The notes: a model not told the origin generated them from the letters alone. A stretch of DNA of 64,000 nt from Molossus alvarezi (GCA_037176705.1 CM073890.1:95780591-95844590), one strand, 5' to 3'. Shown: positions 35,041 through 46,390, counted from the stretch's first letter. Made by a program: numbers and translations.

Positions 35041-35314
35041 TAAAGTTATTTTGTTTTATTTATTTAATCCTCTCCCGAGGACGTTTTTGCATTTATCTTC
35101 GAGTGGGAGGGAGAGAGGGAGAAAGAGAGAGAGAAACATTGACATGAGAGAGACTCACGGAGTGATTGCCATCCACATGACCGACCCCAACCAGGGCCAG
35201 GGACAAAAGGCAACCGAGATACATGACCTTAGTGGGAACCGAACCTGGGACTCCCTGTTCTGTGGGCCGACGCTCTAATCACTGAGTCGAACTGGCCAGG
35301 ACTAAAGTTATTTT
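35041..35314 (-). mobile_element. Ves SINE, type A, with TSD
   Basis: Body about 35053-35302. TSD TAAAGTTATTTT at 35041-35052 and 35303-35314, perfect. The hairpin reads TCCTCTCCCGAGGA: the loop is changed, the stem preserved. The head end is mutated to GGCCAGGAC. Confidence 0.95.
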
Positions 35315-36429
35315 ATATTTATTGTGTTACTATCCTCAAAGGCCCCCATATGTCAAGGCTATAAGAATTCAGCTGGACTCTACCAAGTGTTTTGCCCCCT
35401 GTGGTTTTGCTTTAACTATCAGTGGCTCAAATACTAACACATAGGGTATTCCATAAGTTTTCTTTTTGTGTTGATGCAAGCCCCAACGCTATGTTTGAAC
35501 AAAAACAACAACAAAAGAACATGGCAATCAATCCTATGTTTTTGTACATTGACCACGTTTGGAGGGGATACTAAATCATCCGGCAGATTGAAGAGCATTG
35601 GAAAGTCAGAGCTACGTATCTGGTAGCCAGGAGCAATCCAGTTCCACGAGACCGTGTTGGCGAAGGGGATGCACAAGGCTTTACATCGTGGCATTTCTCA
35701 GATGTTTCTCCATGTTAGACTCATATTTTCACACATTTATGTCACCTTGGTGGTTTCCTAAGACTTTATTAAGATACTCATAGTTATTTCTTTGTGCTAT
35801 AAATTGTAAAAAGATTTTATTTGAAATTTTAGCTGGTTTTAAATAGAATTTATTTTTTCTTTGATTGCTGTAAGTTATTATGCCCTTTTTACCATTTATC
35901 CTAAAGAAATGGCTGTGCCACACTTTTAGAAACTTAAATCTCTTTTGTGAATGTGTATATTTCATGGCTCAAAGGGATGTGCGATGGATGTTAATAAGAG
36001 TGGCAACTAATACAGAAATGTGAAAGCATGTCAATTTCAAGAGGTGTGGTTTTCAAAAGAAATAAGTGAAGAAAGAGCATTAGAAGGAAAAGAGTAATAA
36101 AATGTTTTGCAAAAAGGAAAAGGAGACGTTTGAAGCCCACAAATAGTCTAAAAAATGTGGCCAATGGATCAGATTAAATCTCATAATGTCACTTGGTTTG
36201 AGTCCCTATCTCTGTAGGATTCTAACGTTTTCACCCATTTTTTTTCCTTTCTCTGGGGTCAATTCTATCACTGCAAACTGGACAAGATGAATTCTAGGAC
36301 AGTGGTCTGGGGTCTGGTCAGCTCTGCTTCACATTCTATCCATACTTTGCTGTTTATTTCTACTAGCTGGTCTCTTCCATTTGTTTTTACCATATGCCCA
36401 AATTCTACACATTGAGTTGTACTTTGGTT
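35315..36429. other. Unique AT-rich DNA
   Basis: No element recognised. Opposite open frames at 35434-35783 are short and without known domains. Confidence 0.4.
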
Positions 36430-36770
36430 CTTGTATCACAAATATTTTTGGCTACATATAATGGAATTCTGAATATAATGGTTTAAAATAGAAGTTTATA
36501 TTATATCTCACATATTTCAAATAATAAATCCAGAATTGCACAATCTAGGACTGGTACATTGCTTAACAACAACAATGCCACCAGAGATCCAGGTCATTTC
36601 TGTCTTTTGCTCTATTCTCTTTAGCACCTTTACGTACATACACTTGATCACAAAATGGACATTATACTTGCATGTGTTCAGTCTGAGCCTAAGGCAGGGA
36701 GAAGGAGAAAGAGTAAATGCAGTATTGCTGTTTTAGGGTAGCAGTCTTTCTCAAGGCCTTGCTCCCCACT
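36430..36770 (+). repeat. Ancient repeat scrap, family not named
   Basis: 'ttggctacatataatggaattctgaatataatggtttaaaatagaagtttat' followed by 'ctaggactggtacattgcttaacaacaacaatgccaccagagatccaggtc' matches the wording of a common old mammalian dispersed repeat. Diverged; name not recalled. Confidence 0.5.
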
Positions 36771-36804
36771 TCCATCACATATAAACATGTCTTATTGATT
36801 AATG

Positions 36805-37330
36805 TACGAGTTTAGGTGCATAACAAATAATTACAAAACTTCAATGGTGTACAACAATAGCCACCTATATATTTGGCTGTGAGGTACAGCTCACTTGGAT
36901 GGCTCTGCTGTGTTCTGTTGAGGTCACTTATACATTTGCATGTTAGTTGGAGGTTCTTCTCTAGGATGGACTAGGCTGGGGTTTGTTGAGGCTTCTTATT
37001 TGGGGCAGAGTTTTATCGTTGGTTTCTTTTCCTCTTCTTGGCATTAGATAACTATCTCAGGAAGAGCAGAAATGCAAGAGTAAGCAAGAGGAAACATGCA
37101 AGACCTCTTGAGATCAAAGCTAAGAATTGGCAAAGATCACCCTATTGGCCAAAGCAAATCTCATGGATGAGCTCAGACTCACAGTAGAAGAGCATAGCAT
37201 ATGTACATGGCAAACCACATGGCCATAGGGAGGGTGAAGAATTTGAGTCTTTAATGCAATTTTCCACAGACAGAAGAATGCCACACAATCATTCCTAGCT
37301 ATAAGGGAGGCTGGACCATAAAAGCATTTA
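36805..37330 (+). repeat. Ancient interspersed repeat, second copy
   Basis: 'gtgcataacaaataattacaaaacttcaatggtgtacaacaatagcc' parallels the head of the repeat at 32235, followed by 'ggctctgctgtgttctgttgaggtcac', 'catgttagttggaggttc' and the end-like 'gggaggctggaccataaaagc'. Non-coding. Confidence 0.55.
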
Positions 37331-37371
37331 GCTTTGGACACTGATATTAAAATAGCATTTACTTCTTTCCT

Positions 37372-37473
37372 TCCTTTCTTTTTTCTCTTTCCTTTCCCCT
37401 TCTCCTTCTCTTTCTCTTTCCCTTCCTCTTGCTTCCCCTCCCTCTTCTCTTCCTTCTCTTCTCTCTTCTTTCT
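37372..37473. repeat. 102-bp polypyrimidine tract
   Basis: C and T only, apart from a single G at 37431. The order of C and T is irregular, so it is not a simple microsatellite. Such tracts can form triplex (H-) DNA. Confidence 0.9.
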
Positions 37474-37762
37474 ACAATGAAAGGGAGGTATAAGTGGATA
37501 TTGAATAAGCAGCCAACATTGACAATCTTCATTCTCAATATTCTATTCTTATGTAATTGCTACTAGATCTCTTTGACACCCTGCCTTTCTTTACTTCTGC
37601 CCATTCTATTTCCTGCTACTGAAACCCTAATACTGAACCTTATTTCCTGGCCAAATTTCCCACTTATTGCCTCTTTCCATGCTCCTCTGGTCTTGCTCTC
37701 TGCTGGGAGTTCCCCTGATTGCCACTGGCAATTTTAAACACCTGCAGTATCCCCATTTAATT
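37474..37762. other. Unique stretch
   Basis: No element recognised between the pyrimidine tract and the composite SINE/L1 insertion. Confidence 0.35.
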
Positions 37763-38357
37763 TTGATCAATATTTTTTTTCCAAAAAAAAAATAGACTTT
37801 ATTTTATTTAGTTTTTTAAAAATTAGTTTTATTAATTAATTTTTGTTACAGATGTTTCTCCTTTTTTTTATCCTCACCCAAGGACACTTTTCCATATTTT
37901 ATTCAGATAGAGTGGGAGGGAGAGAGAGAGAGAGAGAGAGCGAGAGAGAAACATTGACGTGAAAGGGACACATCCAGTGGTTGCCACCTGCACGACCCAA
38001 CCAGGGCCGGGGACAAACTGCAACCGAGGTACGTACCCCCAGTGGGAACCGAACCCGGGTCTCTCTGGACCGCAGGCTGGTGCTCTAATCGCTAAGCCAA
38101 ACCGGCCAGGGCTCTCCTTTTTTTTATTGTTAAAACTCACCCGAGGATATTTTTACATTTATTTTTAGATAGAATGGAAGGAAGGGAGAGGGAGATAGAA
38201 AGAGAGAAAGATCCATGTGAGAGAGACACATTGATTGGTTGATTGAACCTGCAACCCAGGTACATGCCCTGACAGGGAATTGAACCTGAGACCTTTCGGT
38301 CTGTAGTCCCAACGTTCTAACTGCTGAGCCAAACGGGCCAGGGCTTGATCAATATTT
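37763..38357 (-). mobile_element. Composite insertion: SINE joined to L1 tail
   Basis: A 13-bp TSD TTGATCAATATTT (37763-37775 and 38345-38357, perfect) encloses, in minus-strand order, a diverged type A SINE (38133-38344), its hairpin region, then directly a young-type L1 3' tail (AAGGAGAAACATCTGTAACA, read at about 37840-37862), AATTAATTAATAAAA and further A/T-rich tail. A later type A SINE (37869-38112) sits inside the L1 tail. No second TSD separates the SINE and L1 parts. Confidence 0.8.
37857..38124 (-). mobile_element. Ves SINE, type A, nested in the composite
   Basis: Body about 37869-38112 with TSD TCTCCTTTTTTT (37857-37868 and 38113-38124). Internal GA-rich block is a pure GAGA run (37920-37940). 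Hairpin TCCTCACCCAAGGA has one stem change giving a wobble pair. Confidence 0.94.
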
Positions 38358-39119
38358 AATGAAAGAAAAATGTAATTATATTTTTGTGGATGTTAAATTT
38401 AGATGATCAAAATTATACTCTCATTTGACTAAATGTAATAATCAATAAATAAGATTGATAAGGGTAGATGAATTAAGTCTGAAGACATGTATAAAGCTAA
38501 AGCAGAAATGAGAATCTCAAATCAATAGCTATTACTGAGCGCCTGACGTGGGCAGGTTTCCTCGAGTGCGATGGTTATTGACTGGAGTCAGCCGAGGAAG
38601 TGGAGTGGAAAGCTGAGTGGGAGGATGTGAAGGTTGATGGGCCCGGGAAGGATGAGACAGGAATAAACAATGAGAGTTCTCAGTTGGATCTCAAGACTTC
38701 CTAAGTGAGGCTTGTTTTTGACATTTCAAAGACAATTTTTGTAGCAACTTGGAAAAATTTTTAGTGAACTAGACTTTAATGTTAAGTTTTTCTTATAAAA
38801 TCAAAGCTATCAAATTTTAATACACTTCTGTGATTTTGACTCCATGCTATTTCCATTACTTTAGAATATTTATAGAATTCAGATGTACATGTAATTATTA
38901 AAACCAAAGCAGATTTTTGGTTCTCAAAACAGTTTTCAAACAGAGTATTATAAAAATATGCCTTAAAAGTGATTTATCAGACTCAAAGATCAAGTAGTTT
39001 CATTAACTCTCAAAATTTATGATAAAGTTTCTTGGAATCCTGGCCATGTCTGATTGAGTATGTTTACATTTACATTACATACCTTGATCAAAAAGTGTAG
39101 CATAAAATAAAACATAAAC
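38358..39119. other. Unique DNA, nothing recognised
   Basis: Short GC-richer part at 38540-38680 without open frames of note, then AT-rich sequence. Confidence 0.4.
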
Positions 39120-39245
39120 ACAGAAGACCTAAATTCTACCATTGGCTCTAGCACTAATTTGACACATGAATTTGTATAAGTTGCTTAATGTCTTTGGGTT
39201 TTAGTTTAAACATCTGTAAAGCTGATTGTGTAACAATCATTTTAT
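39120..39245 (+). mobile_element. MIR fragment
   Basis: 'taccattggctctagcactaatttgacacatgaatttgtataagttgcttaatgtctttgggttttag' parallels the MIR core (equivalent of 'ggctctgccacttactagctgtgtgaccttgggcaagttacttaacctctctg'). Confidence 0.6.
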
Positions 39246-40239
39246 TTAATTTTAAGAAATGATATGATTATAGATTAATATCAAAGTAATAAAAGCTTAA
39301 AGTAATAAAGTCAAGTAGTACCAAAGTTGCAAAGATAAAATACTTGATTCTTTTCTCTAATCCCCAATTCTTACTTTTTATTCAGTAGTAATAGTCTTCT
39401 TACCTGTAGCTTACAGACTGTCAATCATTTTACCTGCATGTACAAGTACAGGAATTCTCAGGCCTTGGTGGAAAGAGAGAGCAGGTCTTTGTGCCCAGCG
39501 GCCAGAGCAGAGCCTGCCACAGAGTGGGCCCCAGTAAAGAACTGTAGAAGGGCTGTGCCTTACCAACTGACTGGTGCTCAATTTCTTCTTCTGTGACCTG
39601 GCTTTTTTCTGGACATCTCCTTCATCACTAGGCCTTTGAGCTCTGCCTCTGAACCTCAGTTGTGACTGGGACTCTGCTAACTTCTGACAATGTTTTTCCC
39701 GATGCCAAGCACAGCTTCCCATCTGGTAGCGGTCTGACACCGCTGGGCACACCCAGTTCTTGTCGCAACCCAAGCAGTCTCCTCTTTGCATATTAATATA
39801 GCTGACTCTTCCAAGTGTGGTGGCTGTGTCATAAGAAAACATGTAACAGTATGGGTATTTTTAGCTCTGTGGTGTTTTCTCATATGTCTGCTGTACAGTT
39901 GGACCGTAAATGGGCACCTCTGGCCAGTACAATCATCGGGAGGCCTGACATAAGTACAGTGGGACTGCGATTTATTGGCTCTGAGTTTTCCCAGCATGAC
40001 CTCAAACTATTACTTAGGTCTTTATGAAAGCAAACAGAATGTTAGCTGACTACAGGTTCTAGGACAGATGCCTAAAGGAGTGACATGAAATATGTTGCCG
40101 ATTAACTGTCTAGAGGGACTACATGTGGAATTGGAAACCATCAGAATATCCAAGGGCTTTCTCAAAATAATTTTTCTGGAAGTGATGTTTCTGTGTCAGC
40201 TAATCTACTTGTCTGACAGGCTGTTGTAATAAACACAAA
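39246..40239. other. Unique DNA with unassigned minus-strand frames
   Basis: Two overlapping minus frames, 39842-39411 (143 codons, basic, with a Cys-rich N-terminal part CLGCDKNWVC) and 39997-39677 (106 codons), cover a GC-richer segment. No domain recognised; neither has a convincing splice or promoter context. A decayed processed pseudogene or chance frames are both possible. Confidence 0.3.
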
Positions 40240-40364
40240 GGACCATGAAAATGTTTTTGTCATATTTGGCCGGAGTTTAAAATTTTACAAAATATAAATG
40301 GTATGATACTAAATGTTATCCTTTTGTGACTTGCTTATTTCCCTCCACATTGTGTGCTATACAT

Positions 40365-40398
<34 letters not shown>

Positions 40399-41335
40399 TA
40401 CATATAGCTAGCTTTAGTTCATTTGTTTAAACTGCCACATAGGAAGTCATTATATGAATACGATAACATTCATGTACTTCCCCACTGAGCTGTGGGCATG
40501 AGTGTAAAGACTACTTTACACCACTGACTGTTGGGGTTGTTTTGTTATACAGATTTGTTGTGACAATAGCTAACTGATGCACAAAGTATGTATACCAATT
40601 TTATTCGATATTGCCAAAATGCTCCTGAAGGTATTTGTACCAACACGGTCCTATGATTGCTACTCAACATACTTACTAAATCTTGGTATTGGTAGATTGT
40701 AAGATTTTTTATTAATTTGATGAGTGGAAAATGATATCTGATTGTTTTAATTTTCATTCTTCTGATCATTGGTCAGTTTCATCATCTTTCACATGTTGTC
40801 CATTTAAATTTCTCTTCTGTGGTTTGTGCCTGTTTCAATTCTTTAGCTATTTTAAATTTTGTTATTAATGTTATTTTTATTAATTTTTAGAAAGTGTTGT
40901 ATTTATTATGAGTACCAGTCCTTTTCAGTTATATTTGTTGCAAACACCTTTTCCTAGTTCTTAGCCTTTGTTCTGTTGAAATTTTGGTTAATGTCAAATT
41001 TATTAATAACTTCCTTTATGATTGTGCAATTTGTCTTGTTTGAAGATTCTTTGTTATAACAAGATCATAAAAATATTTATATTTTCTTTCAATTGTTAAA
41101 AAGTTTTGTTTTTAACATTTTGGTTTTTAATTGTTTCGGATTCATTTTGGTGTATGGCGTAAGGCAGGTATATGATTTGATCTTTTTCCAATTGCCGTAG
41201 CCCATTTATCGAATTATTTGTAATGCCACCTCTCTCATATAACAAGTCATATATTTCTACATCTGTTTCTGGATTCTATTCTCTCTTTGGTCTGTTGACT
41301 TTTTCCTAGCTTAAATAATAAAACTTTAAAGTAAA
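40240..41335 (-). mobile_element. Old L1 3' half, minus strand
   Basis: Reversed L1 phrases: 'tatgatactaaatgttatccttttgtgacttgc', 'tctgatcattggtcagtttcatcatctttcacatg', 'aacaccttttcctagttcttagcctttg', 'ggattcattttggtgtatggcgtaaggcagg', 'ccatttatcgaattatttg' and 'ctctctttggtctgttgac'. Covers the ORF2 end; the coding frame is destroyed. A TA/CA microsatellite is embedded at 40362-40402. Confidence 0.75.
40362..40402. repeat. (TA)n(CA)n microsatellite
   Basis: An alternating TATATA block (about 40364-40381) directly followed by ACACAC (about 40382-40398). Confidence 0.95.
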
Positions 41336-41708
41336 TATGTTAATATTTATTCTTTGTTCTTACACGGAGGACAAGGAGAGACAGGAAAGAGGCAGGTCAC
41401 TCCCGACTGGGGGGAGGTAAGGAATAAGCATGAGAACTACATACAAGCCGTCTTGGGCTCCACCAGACAAATAGATTTCCCCCTGCCTTAAAAATATGCC
41501 TTAAAACCTTATCTAGCAGCCTTACCTGGGTTCAGTCATATAGACAGTCCAGATGGTCTCAACAACCCGTTGCTCTCTCAAGGCTGCATCCTTGAAAATG
41601 GCTCCAGCTGTGGGAATGGGGGGTATGACGTACATTCCAAGGACAGGGTAGGGTCTGAGCCTTCTACTGATGCTATTGATGGGGTCCAGCACTCGGGTCA
41701 GGGGTGGT
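41336..41708. other. Unassigned, LTR-like composition
   Basis: A more balanced stretch with a 68-codon plus frame (41570-41776). On the minus strand it would end in 'caaagaataaata', resembling an LTR end, but no TG..CA limits or TSD were found. Confidence 0.25.
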
Positions 41709-41940
41709 CACGTCCTTTTTTTTTTTTTCCTTTATTGATTTTAGAGAGAGAGGAAGGGAGAATGAGAGAGAGATAGAAACATCGAGAGAGAACATCGACT
41801 GGCCTCCTCCTGCCTGCCCCCCACTGGGGATTGGCCCACAGCCTGGGCTTGTGCCCCGACCAGGAATCCAACTGGTGACGGCTCCGTGCATGGGTCAACG
41901 CTCAACCGCTGAACCACACTGGCTGGGCACGTTCTTTTTT
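41709..41940 (-). mobile_element. Ves SINE, type B, with TSD
   Basis: Body about 41722-41927. TSD CACGTCCTTTTTT (41709-41721) against CACGTTCTTTTTT (41928-41940). Central 'ccccactggggattggcccacagcctgggc' and reversed head ending ACTGGCTGGGC. First of three minus-strand SINEs within 800 bp. Confidence 0.93.
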
Positions 41941-41944
41941 TAAA

Positions 41945-42120
41945 AATCTTCACCTAAGGTTATGTTTTTATTGATTTTGTTAGAGAGAAACATCAATTAA
42001 CAGAGAAACACCAATCAGTTGCCTCCTGAACACACCCAGACCGGGGATTGGACTGCAACTTAGGTATGTGTCCTGGAATCAAACAACCTTTTGGTATATG
42101 GAATGATACTCCAACCAATT
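41945..42120 (-). mobile_element. Decayed Ves-type SINE
   Basis: 'cacctaaggttatgtttttattgattttgttagag', 'caatcagttgcctcctgaacacacccagaccggggattgg' and 'ggtatgtgtcctggaatcaaac' are Ves phrases; the head is largely lost and no TSD is visible. Older than its neighbours on both sides. Confidence 0.75.
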
Positions 42121-42217
42121 TTTGTCTCATTTAAAGGAAATGGATTTTTTGTTTTAGCTTTTAGAATTAACTTTTCATCTTTGATAGTTATAGTTTTGGT
42201 ATAATTTTATCCTTTTG

Positions 42218-42499
42218 GATAATTATATCTTTTTTTTTTTTTTTATCCTCACCCGAGGACATTTTTCCATTTTTGGTTCAGGTAGAGTGGGAGGGAGAGA
42301 GAGGAACAGAGAGAGAGAGAGAAACATCGATGTGAAAGGAACACACCGAGTGGCTGCCACCCGCACAACCGACCAGGGCCGGGGACAAACTGCACCCGAG
42401 GTACGCGCCCTTAGCGGGAACCGAACCCGGGTCTCTCAGGACCGCAGGCTGACGCTCTAACCGCTGAACCAAACCGGCCAGGGCGATAATTATATCTTT
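42218..42499 (-). mobile_element. Ves SINE, type A, with perfect TSD
   Basis: Body about 42231-42484. TSD GATAATTATATCT at 42218-42230 repeated at 42485-42497, perfect. Hairpin intact; the copy is one of the least decayed (B-box GGTTCGGTTCCCGC intact in sense). Confidence 0.97.
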
Positions 42500-43479
42500 A
42501 AAAAACTACCTTTACATCATTTCTTCTACCCTTTCCTTGTACCCCTGAGATTTACAATGGACACACTTTCACCTCTATGTCTTTTTAAAATGTAATTGCT
42601 TCTTTTAAGTAACATCATTCATTAATTATTACAAGTTGGGATTTCTGAGTATTTAATTTTTTTCATGGCTATGATTTTCTTATCAACTTCAGTACTAAAT
42701 ATATGTAAGTTTGGCTACTTTCTCCTCTTCCTTGTAACATTTCTTTGTCTTTTGGAAAGTCTGATACTGTCTTCCAGTACCTGAACCAAATACCCATCCC
42801 CAAGAATGACAATTGCTGTAGTCTCTGCTCCCCTAAGAAGGGGTTTGGCTGAAATTTCTATTATCAAACAAGATGTAAATCATGATTCATTTGATGCTCT
42901 ATTTATTTTAATTGGGACTTACACTTTCTCCTTGTAGATTGTCTTTCATTTTTAAAAATTATGATAACAAAACAAAACGTGGAGTGGGTTTTATCCATTT
43001 TACATAGAGTTAAAATATTCTTCTGCCAACCTGTCAACTGTGCTCAGACCTCATGACCTCTATTTCATTATTATTTAGAAAAATGGGAGATATTTCCTCA
43101 AATAGCTCAAAGGGTTTTATTGATGTGAAAAATTGTAGAATTACTATTTCATATAGTATTTGAAAGACTCTCTTCGTGAGTATTATAGGGAGGCCATGTA
43201 ACAGTAATGGTACAGTTTATTTTCAGTTCTTTTAATCTCCAAAAATCTCTACTACATATGGATTAAAATATGAAGTGGGAGTTCCTCTTTTCATAGACTA
43301 TTGCTAAACTTTTACAGCTGAAAATAATAGGCTGATTTGTACCACTTCCTATGGACACATATCAAGTGCTCTAGAGGAATGGACTGTTTTGGGACCCCTC
43401 TCTATCTGTTTCACTGACTGTCTTTATAGTAGGTGTGGACTTACTTTTATTTATGCTATTCAGGAGACCTTGTGCATAT
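42500..43479. other. Unique AT-rich DNA
   Basis: No gene or element recognised. Confidence 0.4.
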
Positions 43480-44113
43480 TATATGTGAGGATTACATTTC
43501 TCTGCAATTCAAGAAAATTATCGGCATTTTATTTTCAGTTGTTGTTTCTTATTCTTTCTCACTATATTTCATGTCTGGAAATGTGATTAGTTTTAGTCTT
43601 ATGTTGGAGCATAAGACTAATCCTCTAGGACTCTTAAATCTTTTTCATATTAAAAAATCTCTCTATGTCTTTGTGCAAGTTCTGGTTCAATTTTTCTGGA
43701 CTCTCTTATGATTTCTTAATACTCTTTTGGCAAGGATTTATATAATTTATCAATTTTCTAATAATAATGATGATTAAATTTTTAATTTTTAGAATTTGTA
43801 AGTGTCACTTCTCCCATTCATATCTCCTCCCCCTTTTCTTTCTCCCTGATGCTGTTTCAAAGCCTCTGGTGTCCTTGTTGCAAAGCTACTTGTTTTGTTA
43901 TATGGTTTTAATTTTGGCTTTTTTGTGGAATGTTATTCCTTATAAAATTTTTTTGAGTACTTTAAGAAGATATATTTTTCTGGAAAACTTTTCTCTTTTT
44001 GCATTTACTTGGAATCAGTTCTTGCCATTTGCTCAGTGGTTTGAAATTATTTCGGTTATTTTAAAATTTAATATCTTTATGTATTCTAGAATTTTAGTTG
44101 CAAGTGCATCTTG
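43480..44113. other. T-rich stretch, possibly old LINE
   Basis: Strong strand asymmetry (T-rich plus strand) leaves long stop-poor plus frames (43433-43711, 43767-44183) that look like hydrophobic proteins but are best explained by composition. Wording is vaguely like reversed L1 UTR; no diagnostic phrase. Confidence 0.3.
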
Positions 44114-44380
44114 TGTAGAAACTTTTTTTTTTTTATTTTTTTATCCTCACCCGAGGACACGTTTTCATTCTTTATTCAGATAGAGCAGGAGGGAGAGAGA
44201 GAGAGAGAAACATCGACGTGAAGGGACACATCGAGTGGCTGCCACCCGCACAACCAACCAGGGCCGGGGACAAACTGCAACTGAGGTACATGCCCTTAGC
44301 GGGAACCGAACCCGGATCTCTCTGGACCGCAGGCCGACACTCTAACTGCTGAGCCAAACTGGCCAGGGCTGTAGAAACTT
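44114..44380 (-). mobile_element. Ves SINE, type A, with perfect TSD
   Basis: Body about 44125-44369. TSD TGTAGAAACTT at 44114-44124 and 44370-44380. Hairpin intact, head ends ACTGGCCAGGGC. Confidence 0.96.
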
Positions 44381-45149
44381 CTTGTGCCTCCCTCTCCACC
44401 TCCCACTTTTCTTGTTATCATCCCATGTGGTGTCTGGTAGATTTACGATGGCCTCCGCTTGTCTCGTAGGATCCTCCACTTACAAATAGCCTTATGTTGG
44501 TGGATCCGGACATTGTTTGAAAAGATACTGCAGACCAATTTCCTGGATGGTGAGATTTGGCCCAGTTCTTCTTGTTCCTTCCCGGCCACGTTAGGTGATG
44601 ACTTCCTGAAAACCTCTACGGAGGCAGTAGCACTGGTTTTGGTTAATGAATGGGGACGCCCCATGGCAGGACAATCATGCTGGACTTAGTAGGTCTGTGT
44701 GCTCACTTTCCCCACAGTGGTCCAGCCCAGCTATCATGGTAGAGGTAAAAATTCTCTGCCTGTTTTAAATCCAAGAATCACTGCTTACATTCTTGAATTT
44801 TTTGTTCTATTGTTTTCCCTCCCCCATGGAGCTGTTTGTTTGTGAGGATGACTATGTTGTTTGCATATTTTCTTGTATTATATCTTTACTATTTTGGGGT
44901 GGAGGTCTGAGGGAAAGGGTGGTCTTTCATGTGAAGTCACACACCATCCTGATCAGAAGTCCAGATTTGTACTGCAGAAAGGTAAGTCTGGAATGAGTGT
45001 GCAGTGGATTCAGTGGATTAGAGGGCATTGAGGCTTGAGACATGAGTTCTGCTCTGCAGGATTTCAAGGAAAAAGTGTAAATGGTCTTGACAGGAATAGA
45101 GGAGAGAGATAATTACAGAGGTTCAGAAACAGTATGAGTAGAGATGCAA
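44381..45149. other. Unique DNA
   Basis: No element recognised. Opposite frames at 44443-44689 have no domain I know. Confidence 0.35.
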
Positions 45150-45320
45150 CGGTGGTTCTCAATAGGGCTATACTGCCCCCTGGGGGGAACTTTGGAAATT
45201 GATGACAGTATTTTTCCTTGCCACAGATAAGAGGAAGAGCTTCTGATATTTAGCAGGTGTGAACCAGCCATGATTAATGTCCTAGAATGTGCAGAATGGT
45301 CTTGCACACTAGTCTGTGTC
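45150..45320 (+). mobile_element. MER20-like hAT relic
   Basis: 'ggtggttctcaatagggctatactgccccctggggggaactttgg' matches the MER20 start, followed by 'gatatttagcaggtgtgaaccagcc' and 'aatgtgcagaatggtcttgcac'. Diverged and non-coding. Confidence 0.65.
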
Positions 45321-46032
45321 TTCAGTGACTTTTCTGACGGTAACTAGTGCTTATGGTATGCAAATATCCAAAATCAGAAACCTGGATCATTTTGTCATCT
45401 GTGTTTTTTATGTGCAATGGGGAAAATAAGAGATTATTTTAAACAGATGTAACCAAATATCATTTGATTAATGAAATCACATGAAACATGAGGATCTCAC
45501 TAGATTTTATAAGTTGTTTCTTAAAAGAGTTTCATATTATAGCATTCTATATATTTTTATTCTTTGTATGGCAAAATGATAAATATATATTTTGAACAAT
45601 AGAAACTGGAATTAATGATTGTCTTGGGCCTGCCTGTGTCTTTTCAACATTACTCTGATATTGTCTCCAGAGGCCTAGCAAACTAGCTCACCTTAGTCTT
45701 TTATATTTATGTTCCTTTTAAAAAAACCATGCTATATTCTCCATCACCTATTAAAGGCTATTATTTCTAGAGTCTTTGTAAATTCCGAGATGAAATGTAA
45801 ACTTCAGCATATGGGGAGATTTCAGGAGAGATGATAATATTTTTGTGCTACTTTATCCCATGTCATAACAGAAAGATTATTTTAACATTACATTTATAAA
45901 TTAGTATGGCTCATGTGTGAGAATATCTTATTTACTCATTTTTTCCCTCTATTTTGATAGTGTGTAATTAATCTTGGCATTTATCCCTGCTCTATCCAAA
46001 GTTGTTTTTCTCTTTCCTTCAAGCAACTCTGG
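45321..46032. other. Unique AT-rich DNA
   Basis: No element or gene recognised. Confidence 0.4.
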
Positions 46033-46152
46033 TCTATTACTATCTATCGTAGTAGGTGTCACTCTATTACTATCTATCGTAGTAGGTGTCACTCTATTAC
46101 TATCTATCGTAGTAGGTGTCACTCTATTACTATCTATCATAGTAGGTGTCAC
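46033..46152. repeat. 30-bp minisatellite, four copies
   Basis: Four head-to-tail 30-bp units at 46033-46062, 46063-46092, 46093-46122 and 46123-46152. The first three are identical; the fourth differs by one base (CATAG for CGTAG). Each unit starts TCTATTACTATCTATC and ends GTAGGTGTCAC. Because 30 is a multiple of 3, reading frames stay open across the array on both strands (LLLSIVVGVT repeated on plus, PTTIDSNRVT on minus). There are no spacers, so it is not a CRISPR array. Confidence 0.97.
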
Positions 46153-46390
46153 TCTACCTCTACTGATGCCGCTTCTCATTTTTATTTCAGACTATTTCAC
46201 AGAGTCGTCTTCTGATCGTCTTACTTTTCTTAAATCTAAACATTTGTGTTATAAGTAGATGCAAGTATCTGACTACTTAAATACATCTCCTATGGTAGTG
46301 ATGCTCAAGAATTTATTGAAAAAATAAGAATTTACTTCATTTTTTTTCTTTCATATTATAGTTAGGATATTATACTGATTACTTTTTTAT
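46153..46390. other. Short unique stretch
   Basis: AT-rich, nothing recognised. Confidence 0.35.

Noticed and set aside
43433..44183. Membrane-protein-like frames (92 and 138 codons)
   Set aside because: Hydrophobic translations arise from T-rich DNA; the end of the longer frame runs into a SINE.
46033..46152. CRISPR-like array
   Set aside because: The repeats are directly head to tail without spacers, and the DNA is mammalian. It is a minisatellite.
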